Shown: piece by piece, positions 43,911 through 57,861 of the stretch
How positions within the stretch are numbered: the first letter of the stretch is position 1
Layout: each line of letters starts with the position of its first letter
From: Sitta carolinensis
Taxonomy: Eukaryota > Chordata > Aves > Passeriformes > Sittidae
Direction: 5' to 3'
NCBI GenBank assembly: GCA_032173965.1
Contig: JAVUNC010000006.1
Location: 21,074,370 to 21,138,369, forward strand
DNA length: 64,000 bases
Program-made: the position numbers and the translations under genes
The notes under the pieces: generated by a model
Databases searched by the model: none
Seen by the model: the letters and a program-made list of their open reading frames with translations, nothing else
Told to the model about the DNA's origin: nothing

Positions 43911-45642
43911 CTGGGATGCTCTAGGAGGATGCTTTCAGTGATCCTTGCTTAAGAAATAAGGAATGAGGCAAGGAAATCCCTTCTGCACAGTGGCTGTGCT
44001 GGCAGGGTCAGGGCAGCTCTTGGAGCCCTGTTGGGAACTGGATCCAATCTCTGTGTCCTGGCATTGGTGCCAGCTCCTGTTTCAGGTTATTCAGTAGATC
44101 AGGAGGGTGATGGGAACACAGGGGTACTTTGAGCCTCCCTTGGCCCAGTCATGGGCTCTGTTTGCATGTGCTGTTCCTGGGAATTCTGTCAGTTTAAAGC
44201 AGAATTCACACTTTGGTCACCTTCTGTTTTCAGGGGTTGTCAGTGAGACTGTTGGAGCTAAAGAAAATCTGCTGAGAGCAACTGGGTTTTTTTATCACCA
44301 CCTTCCCCCCATCCCCTTGCACTTATATTACCTGTGTGCAGTGGGTTCCCAATATTCTTGGAAAATGAGCTCACAGGTGGTGAGGAGCCTAAAGGTGAAC
44401 AAACCACAAACAGCATCTTGGAAAGTGCAGAGACCCTAAAAAGAGAGAGGATAGGCCTGATAAAATACTCGCAATATTTTAGAATTAGGGATGGAGGGGG
44501 GGAAACAATGCATTTGAATCCGTAGCAGAAGAAGCAGAGGTGTGCAACTTTGTGTGTCTGCTCAGGAAATCAATTACTTCAACCTGCTGGGCTAGGAGTC
44601 ATGGCAGCAGCAGGGAAGCTGTGCAAAGGTGTCTGCTTAGCCCCTGCTTGCCAACCTCTCCTCACATTCTTCTGGAGCAGCCAGTTGGATGCTGAGTGCT
44701 TTTTGTAGCCGATGTCAAATCTCGGTCAGCCGGAGAGCCTTTATAAATAAAGGTGTCTGCTGGTATTCAGGCATACGTGGATAATAGCTGCTGTAATTCA
44801 GCTGTCCAGCCTGGCTTCCCAGCTTTTATAAATGACTGATCAGAGATTCCACTGAGAATGAGGATTTAAAGGGATGGAGCTGCTGGAAGTGGTCTCTGTG
44901 CTGATAAGTTTAGCGAGTCTCGATCCCCGGGACAGGTGGCCAACATTGCCCTCCCTCCACTGATGCCCTGGGTTTATATTTCACACAAGGCAAATGTTGC
45001 ATTAATAAAACTTGTGTTGTGGTTAGATGGCAGGGCTCTGCAGTCATTTTTTGCAAGCTGCACTGGAATATTTGGGTTTGTCTCTTTTTTTTTTTATTTC
45101 TTCTTTTATTTATGGGAGCGGGTAAACACTCGGAGATCTCTCTGGACAAGCCACAGCAGCTGGAGGATACTGGTTTCTCTATGGAGTAGAGGAATTTCAT
45201 CAGAGGAGCTATTGTTCCGCAGTGTTCTCAGCATTTTGGCAACTGTTCTTTAGATTAACCCTACAGAAAGGGGAGGGTGCTCTCTGCTGGGTCTGAAATA
45301 ATTGCAAAAATGTGGGCAGATGCTTTTGCATTGTTAGAAATCGATCCTGGTTGGTAGTGGGGAAGCATGGTGTGGGATTAGGGAATGAAGAAGCCCAAGT
45401 TCTTTAAATCCCTGCTGAAGCCAAATTGGATGTCAGCATTGATGTTCAGTTGGTTTCTGTTTCTAAAGCAGAAATAGTTGGTGTTTTCTCCCCCTGCCCT
45501 GAGCTGTCAGTAATCCCAGTGTATGATAGCTGGGGGTCCAGCCCACACCCCTGAACTGCTGCAGAATCCTCACTGGCTGGAGGACCCACTTCCCTGGGCT
45601 ATGCTGGGTTTGCTGGCAGGGTGGCTTCTGTGAGAAGATACC

Positions 45643-45735
45643 TGAAGGGGCATCCACAGCTTCTCTGGGCAACCTGTGCCAGGGCCTTGCCACCTTCACA
45701 GCCAGGAATTTATTCCAATATCCCATCTAACCTGC
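45643..45735 (-). repeat. CR1 LINE fragment
   Basis: GGCATCCACAGCTTCTCTGG, CAACCTGTGCCAGGGCCTTG, ATTCCAATATCCCATCTAAC: antisense CR1, truncated. Confidence 0.8.
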
Positions 45736-45811
45736 TGATAGCAAAGAAGCCATGTAATGAGTTACAGGGGTGGCTTGAGACAGCCAGACCAGTGTAAATT
45801 CAGAGGGATGA

Positions 45812-45928
45812 GCAGCCTGGACAGGGCTTGGAGTACCCTGGGACGGTGGAAAGTGTCCCTGCCTGTGGTAGGGGGTGGATCTGGATGGGCTTTAAAGTGC
45901 CTTCCAATCCAAATCCTGCTGTGATTGC
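45812..45928 (+). repeat. CR1 LINE 3' end
   Basis: ACAGGGCTTGGAGTACCCTG, GGAAAGTGTCCCTGCCTGTG, GTGCCTTCCAATCCAAATCC: plus-oriented CR1 end, 77 bp from an antisense fragment. Confidence 0.85.
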
Positions 45929-48900
45929 TCATCCAAGAGCTGCTGTGGCCCCTTGCAGGGGACCCAGAGGAGAAACAAACCCATGACTTGTGTTTAAGGG
46001 GTGATGAAGCTCCTCACTCACCCTGCAGCAGCTTCTCCCTCTGCCAGTGCCTGCTGGGCTGATTCAGCCCCAACCTCTGTTAGCTGCCAGATCTGCAAAA
46101 CATAACCAAATTCAGGGGTTTTTTTAATCTTATGTGCCTATTTTGATTCAGTTTCCCCATACAATTACACTAATTTGCTTTATTACACGCAAAAAGATTA
46201 AAAATACATCTGGCAGAGAGGATTAAAAGCTGGTAATCTGGCTGGCTGCTAAGAAGCACACGATGCTTTAGGATTTCCTTTCGAGGTGTGTGGAGCTCTG
46301 GAACAAGAGCAAATGTGATCCTTTGTAGTTGGAGTTTTCATAGGGAGAGCTCATTAAAGCTGGAGTGATTGTTTGAGTGGACGAGAAATGAATGAATTTA
46401 AAATACAAGACTAAATCCTACCACATTAAAGCAGTAGTTGTGATTTAAGAGCTCGGTTTTTTGGGTTTGTGGTTTTGTGTGTAAACCCGGAGCAATAGGG
46501 GTGTTTCACCTTTTAAGGGATTTAACAAGTCTCTCTAATTTTCTTTTAATGTTGCAGAGCTTAAAAATAATGCAAGGTCAGGCTGAGCGTAACTAATTCC
46601 AGCGTGAAAGCAGAGGAAAGCCTTTTTCTCCATAGACTTACAATTAGTGTAGCAATCCTCCTCAGTACAGCCTCTGAGAGGGATGTAGCAGGAAAAGAGA
46701 CTGCTGGAATCTTGATAAATAAAAATAGGTGCTTGGGGATTATTTTTTTTTGCCTTTTTTTGTCCGAGGGAAGGGGAAGCTCTATAAAAGCCAAGGTTTA
46801 ATTTAGTTTTGCTTGCTTTCACATGTGCCCCAAGAGGGCTTGTGGCAGGTCAAGGTGTGGTGAAGGTGCTCTTGGACCTTTTGGGGGCTGGCAAACCCCT
46901 CTGGGGTTTTTGAGTGCTCATCACTTGGTTTATCTGGGTCCCAAGGATGCTGAGAGCTTTTCTCCCAGGATCTGAGTTGGTCTGTATGAGCTCTGCTGCT
47001 CTGTCCCACTTTGGTGCTGGCATTTTGGGGGGAATCCCCCTCAGTGCTCCACAAAATCTTTTTGTTGCACTATTAAGACTTCCTGTGGTGAGTGCTATCT
47101 TCATTATCTCTCTGTCAGAAAACCCCAAACTTGGCTATTTTCACAGAGCTCCGGGTGCGCTGCCTGTTCTGGCCTCCCGTGTAACAAGAAGCCCAAAGCA
47201 TTATCCTGCTTTTCCTGCAGCAAGCTCACAGCATTCGTGTGACAAAACCACACCTGGCTTTGGGCAGGCCACCCTGGGGGATCCCACAGCTGTCCTGGCA
47301 GCTGTGCTGCTGTGCCAACAGCAGAGAGGTGTCACCGTGTCACCTCAGTGCTGCGGGGGATGCCCTGGGCATCACTCGAGAGCTCTTCCCTTCCTTGTCC
47401 CTTCCCACATGTGTTAGTTTTGCTTTCCAAGGCTGGATTGCTGCCACAACCCCCGTGTGTCCCTGCTTTCCGTGCTGGAGCCTGGTGACACTGCGAGGAC
47501 GCCTGGGGCAAGGGGAGTTCCCAAGTCCTTGCTCCGATTTCCCTCCCCTTGGCCCCAGAGCCTGCTCGGTGTCTCTTTTCCCGGTGCCGAGGTTGCCGGT
47601 GGTGACAGTGAGTGTTTTATGCTGTTTATACCGAGGTCTCCTTTCCCCCCAGCCTTCTGGCTCTCGGGGTTGCCCCATCCCTGCCAGGGATGCCGGTGCT
47701 GGTCCCTGGGCTGCTGGGGCTCTGCCCTCCGTGGGATGCAGCCAGCAGCCTCCCATCCCTCGGTGCCAGCTGGAGCCCTGCCCATGGCACCAGCCCTCCC
47801 TGTGCATCCCCTTCCTGCTGCCAACTTACAAAGAGTTCTCCTCTCTCCATCTCCTACCTGCTGCAGGACTGCCTGGCCCTGCACAGGGGCCTGTGGGTAT
47901 CTTTCCAGAGCCAGGATTTGGGCTGTTTTCCTCTCCCTCAAAATGTCTACACCCCCTGGTTTGCAAACACTGCCTCACTCCGTTGAGGTTTGGGGTTTTT
48001 TGTTAACTCCTTACATGCCTGTGATTGATAAAATTTGGTCTGTTATAGTAGAAATCCCAGCATGTGCTGGGTTTTTTTTAGTTTTTTTTCCCCAACAGAA
48101 TCCATATGTTGCAGCTTTCAGGAGAGAGGAAAGCAGCATTAACTTTTCATGTCTAGCGTCGCTAATTTTAGGGGTGAGAAATTGGCCTGGGTCTGTTTTT
48201 TAAAGAACTGAGCATACACTGATAATACCACTGTTGGTACTGAATAACTCGATAAGCTGAAGAATACAGCAATATCTAAAATTAAATCTGTTCTTAATTG
48301 CTGGGTTATAAATGGCAGCGTTTTCTCCAAATGGAATTAATTTTTTATTTTTCATTTGCCGACACGAGTCTCGGCAGCATAAACCCCACATTTTGCATTA
48401 ATGCAATAATAAGGCAGTTCCAAAAGGTGTGTTTGGCATTTATAACACACAGCACAATCTAACAAACCATAAACTATGTCAAAATACTCCTAAAGTGGTA
48501 ATTAAAACTCTTTTTTTAAAATGTAGAATAGATGAATACATTCCAAATTGTGACTTTTCAATGAAGCTCTTTCATAAAAAACATTGTTTCTTGCCAAAAC
48601 AAATTCAAAGGCATTTTTGTAATTTCTTCTGGGGAAAGGAGGAGTGTTTACCCAGCCTTTCATGTTGGCTGGGCTTTTTGACTTTTATTTAAAACTTTTT
48701 TTTTTAAAAAAAGGCAATGTAAAAAAAGAAGTATTTTTGTCAGAATGCACATTAAAAAGTCTCACTCCTGTCCTCTCTGAAGCAGTGTGCAAGGAGGGCT
48801 GGGATGCAAGGCTGTTTTTAGCATCCCCTCTGAAGTTCAGTGGAGATGGGATCCCATGGCACGTTGTATTTGGGGCAGACCTGGATCCCAGAGTGGTTCC

Positions 48901-49967
48901 TGAGTCGGGGATCCCCCTGACATTGGCAGCTCCTGCCCTTGGAGGAGGGAACCCCCCTCAGGTGCTCAGGATGGGAATGGGGTTCCCTGCTTGCTTTGCA
49001 GAGCATCATCTGCAGCCACAGGCATCCTACCAGTGCATAAAGCAAAACTGCTTGAGGTATTTATAGCTTTTCCTCCTGATTTTTCTTTATAATTTCAATT
49101 TTGGATGTGTTTTTGACAGCTTTTACCTGCTGAGTCACCATTCGTCCTCGTGCATGGGAGCTGCTCCTGACGTACTGAATCCCCAAGCAGGCTTGAGCAA
49201 CCATCATTTAAAAATAAATCCTGTCAAGGCAGTGGGCTTTTTTCCCCCTCTTTTTTTTCCCCCTTCATATCACCAACTGCTTTTCCCACTGTGTGTTTGC
49301 TGTGTTACACGAGGCGGGTGTTTTATTCATGCGATGCCTTCACATTGCTAAGGATGGCTTTTTATTTATCACATCTCACCACCACGTATCCTATGGAGGA
49401 ACTGTGTGCTGCAACCAGATAACAGCAACTTCTGGAGATAACTCTGTCTGATTCTGCACTGAGCACTCTGCTTCTCCTCAGAGGGATCTTTATGGTGGTG
49501 AGCCACATCTTGAGCACAAAGTGATTCTGATAGCTTGGCTTTAAAGAGACAAATCCTTGCCTGCTCCACAGCACATTGCTGTTGCTTCTGGTGGATGGGA
49601 AAGGACAGTTGGTCTTTTCAGGTTAGTTTCCTTTCCCATTTACCAGGTTCAGATGGCAGGTGTGTTCATAGCTGGGTTTGCAGTGTTGCTGAGTGCATGA
49701 TCCACATCATTTGCTTGCAGACAGCCAGACTGCAGCAGCCACCTCTCCAGAAACCACTTGGAAATACTTTGGATGTCTGCAATGACACTCATTCAGGGTG
49801 TTGAAGCACCTGCCTTCTGGTCCCTTCTGCCCCAAAAATGCATCTCAGATTTGCTTTGCTTTATTATCTCTAATTTTGTGCATTGGGTGGTAAATGACAA
49901 GAACATTGTTAGCTCCTTCCTGTTTCTGTATCCTCACACTCCTCCAGCGTTGATGCTGCACATGGAG

Positions 49968-50165
49968 AATTCCAGGAATGGGTTAGAAGAGACCTGAAAA
50001 ATCATCTCATTCCCACCCCTTGCCAAGGGCAGGGACACCTTCCACTATCCCAGGGTGCTCCAAGCCCTTGGACACTGCCAGGGATCCAGGGGCAGCCACA
50101 GCTTCTCTGGGCACCCTGTGCTGGGGCCTGCCCCCCCTCACAGGGAAAAATTTCTTCCTGATGCT
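49968..50165 (-). repeat. CR1 LINE fragment
   Basis: GGGTTAGAAGAGACCTGAAA, AGGGACACCTTCCACTATCC, TCACAGGGAAAAATTTCTTC: antisense CR1. Confidence 0.86.
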
Positions 50166-50789
50166 TCACAGTGTGCACAGCTGTTCTGCCTGGGTGGTGT
50201 ATTCCTCATTTTGTGGGTGCTCCCACCTTCCTCCTTTCTGGGGAATTCACTGCAGAAATGAAGTGTTCAGTCTGTTTATACATTTCAGTCTCTGTATTAA
50301 TCCACCTGTTTATTTATTAACCCTCCAGGTGGTTGCATTTCACTGTAATACAGCTGCTAGTGGGATGTTAATCTTAGTGAAAGTCTGTTTTAGCTTTCTC
50401 CTGATAGTGCAGCCTGCTGTCGTCCTGTGGGGCAAATCCTCCCCTAGGAAGGAGGAAGGGAGACTAAGGAGGAGCAATTTGTGAGGGAACAGCTGGAGCA
50501 GAAACTGAAGCCAGGTTTGGGAGCAGGAGGAGGAGGCTGGGAAGGAGCTATTTCAGGGGATGGTTTGTCTGGCCACGTTGGTCTTGGGCATGGTGGTGTC
50601 CACCCACTCCTTTGTGTTTGATCAGCACTAGTTTTGGCTCAAGCTGTTTAATGTGTGGCCCATTTTTTTTTTTTTTTTCCATAATTAAACTTCTCCTGCC
50701 CTGGAGATATGCTGTGTTGGTCAGCCAGTAAATCCCTGACCTCCCATTCAGCAGGGCAGCCCAGGTTCCTGTGGAACCCAGCCCGGGAG

Positions 50790-50958
50790 GTTTTCAACAG
50801 CCCTGGAGGTGTTCACCATCCTTGGAAGTGTTCAAGTGTTCACTCACATCGTGACTGGATGTGGCACTCAGTGCTCTGGTCTGGTGGAGAAGGTGGTGAC
50901 AGTCAAAGGTGGGGCTCAGTGATCCCAGAGGTATTTTCCAACCATTCTGTGGTTCTGG
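50790..50958 (+). repeat. CR1 LINE 3' end (diverged)
   Basis: CCCTGGAGGTGTTCACCATC, CGTGACTGGATGTGGCACTC, GAGGTATTTTCCAACCATTC, ending TGTGGTTCTGGG. Confidence 0.72.
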
Positions 50959-52439
50959 GAGTGGGATTTACATTTAAATCCCATGGGATAGATTTGCCTC
51001 TTGTCCTTCCCCCTGTAGTTTGTCAAGAGGACACAGAAGAGATGAGAAGCTTTGTACTTGTGCTGCTGTTAAATCTGAATGAGTAATTCAATAATGAGTA
51101 GCTATCAGTTCATTGCTTTCATATTAAGGAGAAATCCTGTGCTTTTAAAGTCTTTTTATAAGGATTGGATTGTGAGGTAATTTCTAATCTTGCACTACTA
51201 ACAGGTACTTGAACATAAGGCTTCCTTTTATCATTGCAGTCTCTTTTGTTAGAGCAATCATCAGCATATGATTTCAGAGGATTTAACATCTCAGACACGT
51301 GGTGACATTCTCTTAGTCCCCTCTGCACATGCGAGTCTAAAAATGGCCTTTTTTTTTTTTTAAAAAAAGTCTCCAGGATGCTTGTGAGTATTTGGAGCTA
51401 GAAAAGAAAACAAAAGGCCCACCAACACTGACAGGTTTTGCAAAAGGTTTCTAAAAATGCATCTTATTGAGGAGAACACGTGTGTCTGGGCTATAACATA
51501 GAACTTGTTGACATGTTTTGCTAAATTTGCTCAGGGTTTTTTTATTTTAGCAGTTGGAAAAAGCTTGTAAAACTGGGGAATGTGTGCAGTGGTTTTCCCT
51601 CCTTTCTTAGCCCTGCTGCTTCTTGTTGTGTTCTCCTGAGGCTGATTTGTGGGTGGGTCCTAAATCATCTTCTTGGCATCTTGTGGGGTTCTTGTACACC
51701 CAGCCTGGGCACAGCTTCCTTCTTCCATCCTACATCTCTCTGCTTTGTTTAGGATGGAGCTTTGGGAACTGTGGATTTTCCTTTCCTCCCTATCAGCCTA
51801 CAGAGGGACTAGAGTGGTTTCCTGTGTCCTGCATGCCAGGGAGGGAGCAGGGATGCTGCAGCCCCTCTTCTCTCAGGTTTTAGGTAGGGTGGAAACACTA
51901 AATCACATTAGGGATGTGTTCAGGGAAATGAGGGCTATGGTGGCGTGGGCCATGCATCCTCACTCCTGGGCAAAAAGGGTTTGTGGTTTTAGGAAAAACC
52001 TTCAGGGTTGTGGGGTGGAACTGGACAGTTAGGGCTGGAGCTGCTGCAATTCTCCTCCCTCTGTCCAAAGGAGTTTGGTTTCCTCTTAACTATCAAATGG
52101 AGGATGAATTGGACTGTGCAATATCCCAACTGTTTTTGAAAAGCCAGCTTTTTTACAGTTACTGTTCATCTCTCCTCTCAGATGTCCCAGTGGCTGGTGA
52201 TGTCTGGTGCTGAGGAGGAAGAAGGAGGGGAAATCCTCCTTAGGGCTAAAGGACAGTGCTGTGTCCCTAGTGCCAGAGCCAGGCAGTGGAGCATGGCCAG
52301 GGCTTGCTCAGGATTCATTGTGGCCACACATCTCTCAGCTCTGGCCATTTTCCCATCAGAGCAGAAGCCACAGAAATATCTCATTTTATTGTGTTGCTAT
52401 GAGAGAGGAAGCATTTTCTGCCTGAAATAACAGCTGGAG

Positions 52440-52553
52440 CTCAGACTTGGAGCAACCTGTAGAGAGAAAGGTGTCCCTGCCCAAGGCAGGGGAATTGGAA
52501 CGAGATGTTCTTTATGGTCCCTTCCAACTCAAACCATTCTGGGATTCTTGGGT
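52440..52553 (+). repeat. CR1 LINE 3' end
   Basis: GACTTGGAGCAACCTGTAGA, GTGTCCCTGCCCAAGGCAGG, ATGGTCCCTTCCAACTCAAA, ATTCTGGGATTC. Confidence 0.86.
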
Positions 52554-54224
52554 TCATTTTTTCTTTTTTTTTTTTTCAGTGCACCACCCACCCATTCTGT
52601 GCATTTATTTCTTTCTTCAAACATGCACTGGTCCATGTGCAAGCCAAGATTCTTGTGGGAGGTTCCCCACTGACATCCTGAGAGGACCAGGGTGCATCAG
52701 CCTTAGTCAAGGGATTCCCAGGTGGACCCCACTTCTCCCTCTTTTTTCTCAGGAGAGGAGTCCCCTCTCTGGCTCTGACCTGGAGTCTTTTGGAGACCTT
52801 TGAGGAGAGCATCAGCTGGGGAGACCTTGTACAGCCAGGGGAGATGGTTGAATTCCAGCTTCCATCTCAGGAAGCAGTCCAGAAATTTGTAAATGTGGCA
52901 CGTGGGGACATCGTTCTGTGGTGGCCATCCAGTGTTAGGTCTCAAGTGTCTTCCAGTCTAAACTCTTGCATGGCTCCAGTCTGGAAGGGGGATGGATGGG
53001 AATTCTGAGTGTGTTAGGGGAGAAGGTGCCTGCCCACCCAGGCTTGCTGTGAGATGGCTCCAAGGGGACCCTTTGCTGATTGTGGGATCTGTCATATCCC
53101 AAACTAGGAACTGATGCCCCTAATCCACACCTCTTAGAGCTGCTGCCCTGCTGTTTTCAGCAGGCAAATGAGAGTGTAGGCACTGTCTGGTGGGTGCCAG
53201 AGCTGCTCCCCACATCCAGGACTGTGAGAGGAGCTGGAGGAAAGAGTGGGGATGTGTTCCCTTCCTCCTCTGGCACGCACATATCCCAGAGGCTTGGCCG
53301 TTGTTTCAAAGCTGTTCTCTGGCTGGTTTAAATTTAGAAGCTGGCTCCTGCAGGCACAGGGTAAGTGGCTGTGCTGAGAGGCAGGAATGGGACAGGACAC
53401 CTGCAGAGAGTGGAGCTGCTCCTCTTGCTCCTCCTCCCACTGTATCTGCTGCCCTGTGTATTTCCACCTCACCTGTGGCATCCCTGCTCCTGCTTCTCAG
53501 TCAAGTCATGAGGAATTGCAGGACTTGGGGGGAGATGTTCTGATACTGGGGGAAGGGAAAACGTGGTGAGAGCAGCTCTTGGAGGGTCTCAAGGTCTGTG
53601 AGCCACATCCCTGCATCCCAGACATCCAACCTTGTCCTGTACTTGCATTCAGGTGGTGAAACCTGATCTTCTGGGCTCAGAAAATCACATTGACATGGAC
53701 TTGCACAGCACACAAGCACCCAGCTCCTGCCTGGGCAGACACAGCTTGAAGTCAGAGCATCAGCATCTGACTTGATGCTTGATCTTTTGTGTGTTCCCTA
53801 TTGCAAACACACTTCTCTGCAGGTATGGGGGAAAGAAATTTAAAAATACGCAGGGTCTGTGCTGAAGGCAATCCCATGGTTTCATCATTAGCTCAGGTTT
53901 GTTTCTTGGTCCTCTCCTCCCTGTGTCAGAGGGACTGGGAAGATGAATGGATGCACACTGAGGTCTTTGGACAGAAAATGCTGCAGTAAGCACAAAGTGT
54001 GGTGTGGGCATGGTGCTGTGCAGCACTCAGCTGGTGCCTCTTAACCTGCATGTAGAAATGTGCTGATGTCTTTCAGTGTGGCTTTATAAGGCACCTGTAC
54101 AGCTGGAAGTGTAAATGTAGGAAGAATATTCAGTCTCCAGCTTTCAAAGCAAAACCTTGTCTGTCCCATCCTTCTGCATCAGAGTCCTCATCCTGGACTA
54201 AATGATCCAGTTGTTTTAAACTGA

Positions 54225-54462
54225 CAGGGCAGGTTTTGATGAGATGTCAGGAAGGAATTCTTTGTCAGAGGATGCTGATGCCCTGGAACAGGTTGCCCAG
54301 AGAAGCTGTGGTTGACCCTCAATCACTGGAAGTGTTCAAGGCCGGGTTGGATGGGGCTTGGAGCAGCCTGGGATAGTGGAAGGTGTTACTGCCCATGGCA
54401 GGGGATGGAATGAGATGGTCATTAAGGTTCCTTCCAATCCAAACCCTCCTGGGATTCTGTAG
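54225..54462 (+). repeat. CR1 LINE fragment
   Basis: GATGTCAGGAAGGAATTCTT, CTGGAACAGGTTGCCCAGAG, GGAAGTGTTCAAGGCCGGGT, ending CTCCTGGGATTCTGTAG. Confidence 0.88.
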
Positions 54463-57400
54463 TCAAGCATTACAGGTCCCTGCTCAGGAAATGCATCTGG
54501 AAGACTTTATTTTTCCTTATCTGTCTGTCAGAGTGGATTGCAGCTCCTTATCAGGACCCCTAACTCCCCTCCTGTCATCAGGCAAGTTTAAGTAGAAGGA
54601 AAGTTCCTTTGGTTAGGAAAAAATAAATAAAGCTCCACCTGAATTTTTCTGAGTTATTTTCTTTTTGGTCAGGAATAGCTTGGAAACAAGAGCTGAGGTG
54701 TCTGAGCTGAGTATAGTAATTTATTTGGACTGAACATAATAATTTATTTTGAGCACACTGTGGAAGCAGGAGGCTGCAGTGGCTTTGCCACCCTTCATTG
54801 TGAGTAAAGGAGGGAGAGATGAGAGTGGGGGTTTCTGCTTTGGGGGGTGCCTGGACATGGCCATCTTGGCCAAAAACTGCGAGCCCCCCGTTCACCCTGC
54901 ATGCAAGGAGCATTTGCCTTGTGCCTGCAGATGTGGGTAAAGGGGGAAATGCTCTGCAGACCCCTCTGCCCTGAGATTTCCTTGCAAAAGGCTTGGAACA
55001 GCTTTTTGGCAGAGGTGGGAATTTGTTCCTGTAGGAACAGGGCTCTCCTTAACAGGAGATCTTTGAAAATAAATGCATGTGTTTTTGGTCTGGAAAATAC
55101 TTTTGTACCCTTAGATCCTCCAGCCAGAAGGGAGCATGCTGATCCTCTGGTCTGGCCAGACAATTGCTCTCCCTCATTCCTGTAGCTGAGCTCCTGCTTT
55201 CTGGGTGAGCTGGATTTGATTTTGGCATTTTCCATCAACTCCCTGAAATGGGGTCAGCTCTTGCCTGCTGCTCTTTCTAGTGGGTGATGTGCTGGAAATC
55301 CTCTCTCCCAAACCTGGTGCACGTCAGCAGCATTGCAGGGATTTTATCCAGAGGTGAAAGCAGATGCTCAGCACTGAGGGGGAGAGTGATTCCCACATGT
55401 TTTGCCCTCACCATCCCTTGTCCTGTCCTGTGAAGGATAGCAGCATCCCTTCTCCTGCCTGTTTCCAGTGGGTCCCATCTGCATCACGAGGAGGGAGGAT
55501 CAATGGATGGAGCTGGGGTATCCCCAGTAAGAGTGTGGCCTGCAGCCCATGGAACACACCAGTTGCACAGACTGCAGCCAGGGCCAGCAGCTTCCCTGTG
55601 CCAGGTTGAGTGATAAAGGCCCCCTTGTTAATGCACATTGCCTTAAGCTGTGTTTCCACAGCTTTCCTTCTGTTTACCGAGCGTTTTCAGACGTGTAATT
55701 CCACCGGATCTGGCTGCTTACGGAGAAGGCTGGATTATTTGTGTTTCACAAATAAGGCCAGAAAACACAAGGGATGGAGCACTGAAAGGTAGCTCTGCAT
55801 CACTCCTGGTGGGCTTTCTTTTTCAGTCCCACTCTCCTGCCTTTTCCTTTTTTAAATTTAGTTCTAACCATAGCTCCCCTTTTCTCTGGCTCACATGTTC
55901 CCTGTTAACCAGGTTCTCTCCTGTTGCCTTAAAATGTTTGTGGCTCTGTAGCTGAGTTGTTTCTCCTCTGGAAGAGAGTCTTTCCTGGGCTCCCTGCTCC
56001 TGTTTCACCTGGAGGGTCCTTTTTCTGGCTGTTTCTTTTTTTAACTTTCATATGATAAAACCTGATTTTAAGAAGAGCTGGATTATGTATAACAAGGCCT
56101 GGATGCCCTTGAGGAATGATCTGTGGTGAGCCTGGCATGCTGGAGCATCCTTTGCCAAACCCTTTCCTGGTGTGGTTGTGGGATTGGTAAAGCTGCTCTT
56201 GTCTCAGTGAACTTTTGTATTCTCAACTCTCCTTTTTGTCCTCCTGGCTATAAAACCATTGGAGGGGCTGGTTTACCCTGGCACCTGTGTGAGCTGAGAG
56301 CTCTGCATCCATCTGTCCTCACTGGGCACAGCATCTCTCCCTCATCTCCAGTGGAGCCCTTGGGAAAAGCGGCTCTGTAAAGGTAAACGAGCAGTTTGGT
56401 TAATTAGAGCTCTCTGGACCTTTTCCAGCTGGATACCCAGGGAAGCAGGGGACAGCTTGTGTCCTCGAGCCAGGCACCTGGGCCACAGCTCCAAGGCTCC
56501 TACCCAGACACTGCAGGGATGGTCAGGCTCTGCAGGGGGAAAAATAAACCCTAGAGCTTTTTTTTCATAAAAAGGTTTGTAATGATCCTCTTGTGGTCCA
56601 GCCTGTCCTTAAAGCACCTTGCAGGAGCAGCTAAAGCAGTGCTGGTGCAGACACAGCCATATGTTCATCTGAACACAGAGGTGTCGTTTCAATCAGCAGA
56701 AGTGTTTGGAGGAACATCTGTGAAGGGGTGGGAGGGATTTCCCAGACCATCAGCACAGCAAGTCCTGTTCCTGTCAGACCTGTCGGAACCCAGAATGCAG
56801 AGAATCTTCCTCTGCATGTTTTGAAGGATCCAACCCCCCTGACAAACACTGCTTTTAACCTTGGGCCATGGAAAGGGCTTCCCAAGCTTTGGGATGAAAC
56901 AGAATTTTCAAGAATGTAAATTAGATAGTAGCACAATATGTAATTTATCACGGGATGAGAAATACAGATTTCTGGGTTTGTTAGGATGGTGAGTAGATGA
57001 AGACAGGGTGGAGGATCCTTGTGGTTTTTTAGGCTGCTTCTTCCTTCTTCATCTGCTCCAATTTCTGCAGTGTTTGGGACACAGGACGATTGTCTACAGT
57101 GCAGAGTTATGTGAACAGAAATTTAGTTGGTTATTGGTAGGAAAGCAGAAATAATGTACATTCTTAGTGATGATTGGGTGAATTCTCTTTAAGAGAACCT
57201 TGATCCTGTGTGTTTGGGGCCTTTGGTGCCTTTTCTCCCTCACACTGAGCTGGTGTAAAGCCTGGTGTGCTGAGCTTGCTGATAAACAATAAACAATCAT
57301 CAATATAAACTGATATTGATGATAAAACAATAAACAACCTGGAGAAGGAGAACAACCAAGAGTCCCATTTGCCTTTTTCTTAACAAGGACTTCTGCAAAG

Positions 57401-57861
57401 GCCTCCCCTACCAGGGGAGAGACAGTGGGAGTGGAAGAACTGCCACAAGACCCATGCGTGGTCTCCAGAGCTGAGCCAGATTCCTCCCCTGGGACCATCT
57501 CAGTGAGATGCTGCTCAGAAGGATAAGAGAAAAGAGCTTTTTTGCCATGTGCATGGCTGCTCAGGGGCAGTTTGCAGGACAGCTGACGTGCCCAGGAACA
57601 GCAGGGCCTGTCCCTCAGCCAGGGAGCCTCGGTTTTCCGGAGCTGGAAAGAATTGCTTTGGCCAAACTCTGTAAAGTCTGGGTTTGTGCGGCGGTGCAGT
57701 CGGTGAACAGATGCCCGTTGTTTCATGGAGCTGTGGATGAAAACCTGACAGCTTTCCTTTGCTTGTAGTGGATGGGGCAGACAGCTGGGGATGCCCCAGG
57801 GATGTGAGCAGCATGGAGCTGGTGTTATTTGAGGGCCAAGAGATGATAAAAGGGCTGGAGC

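Noticed and set aside
47239..48203. Two overlapping plus-strand frames of about 250 codons plus long minus-strand frames
   Set aside because: A locally C-rich, stop-poor stretch open in several frames at once, with no domain, splice or start evidence and no family resemblance.
57094..57726. 210-codon minus-strand frame
   Set aside because: Low motif content, AT-rich 3' end, no recognisable similarity, and located inside the SAMD4A intron.
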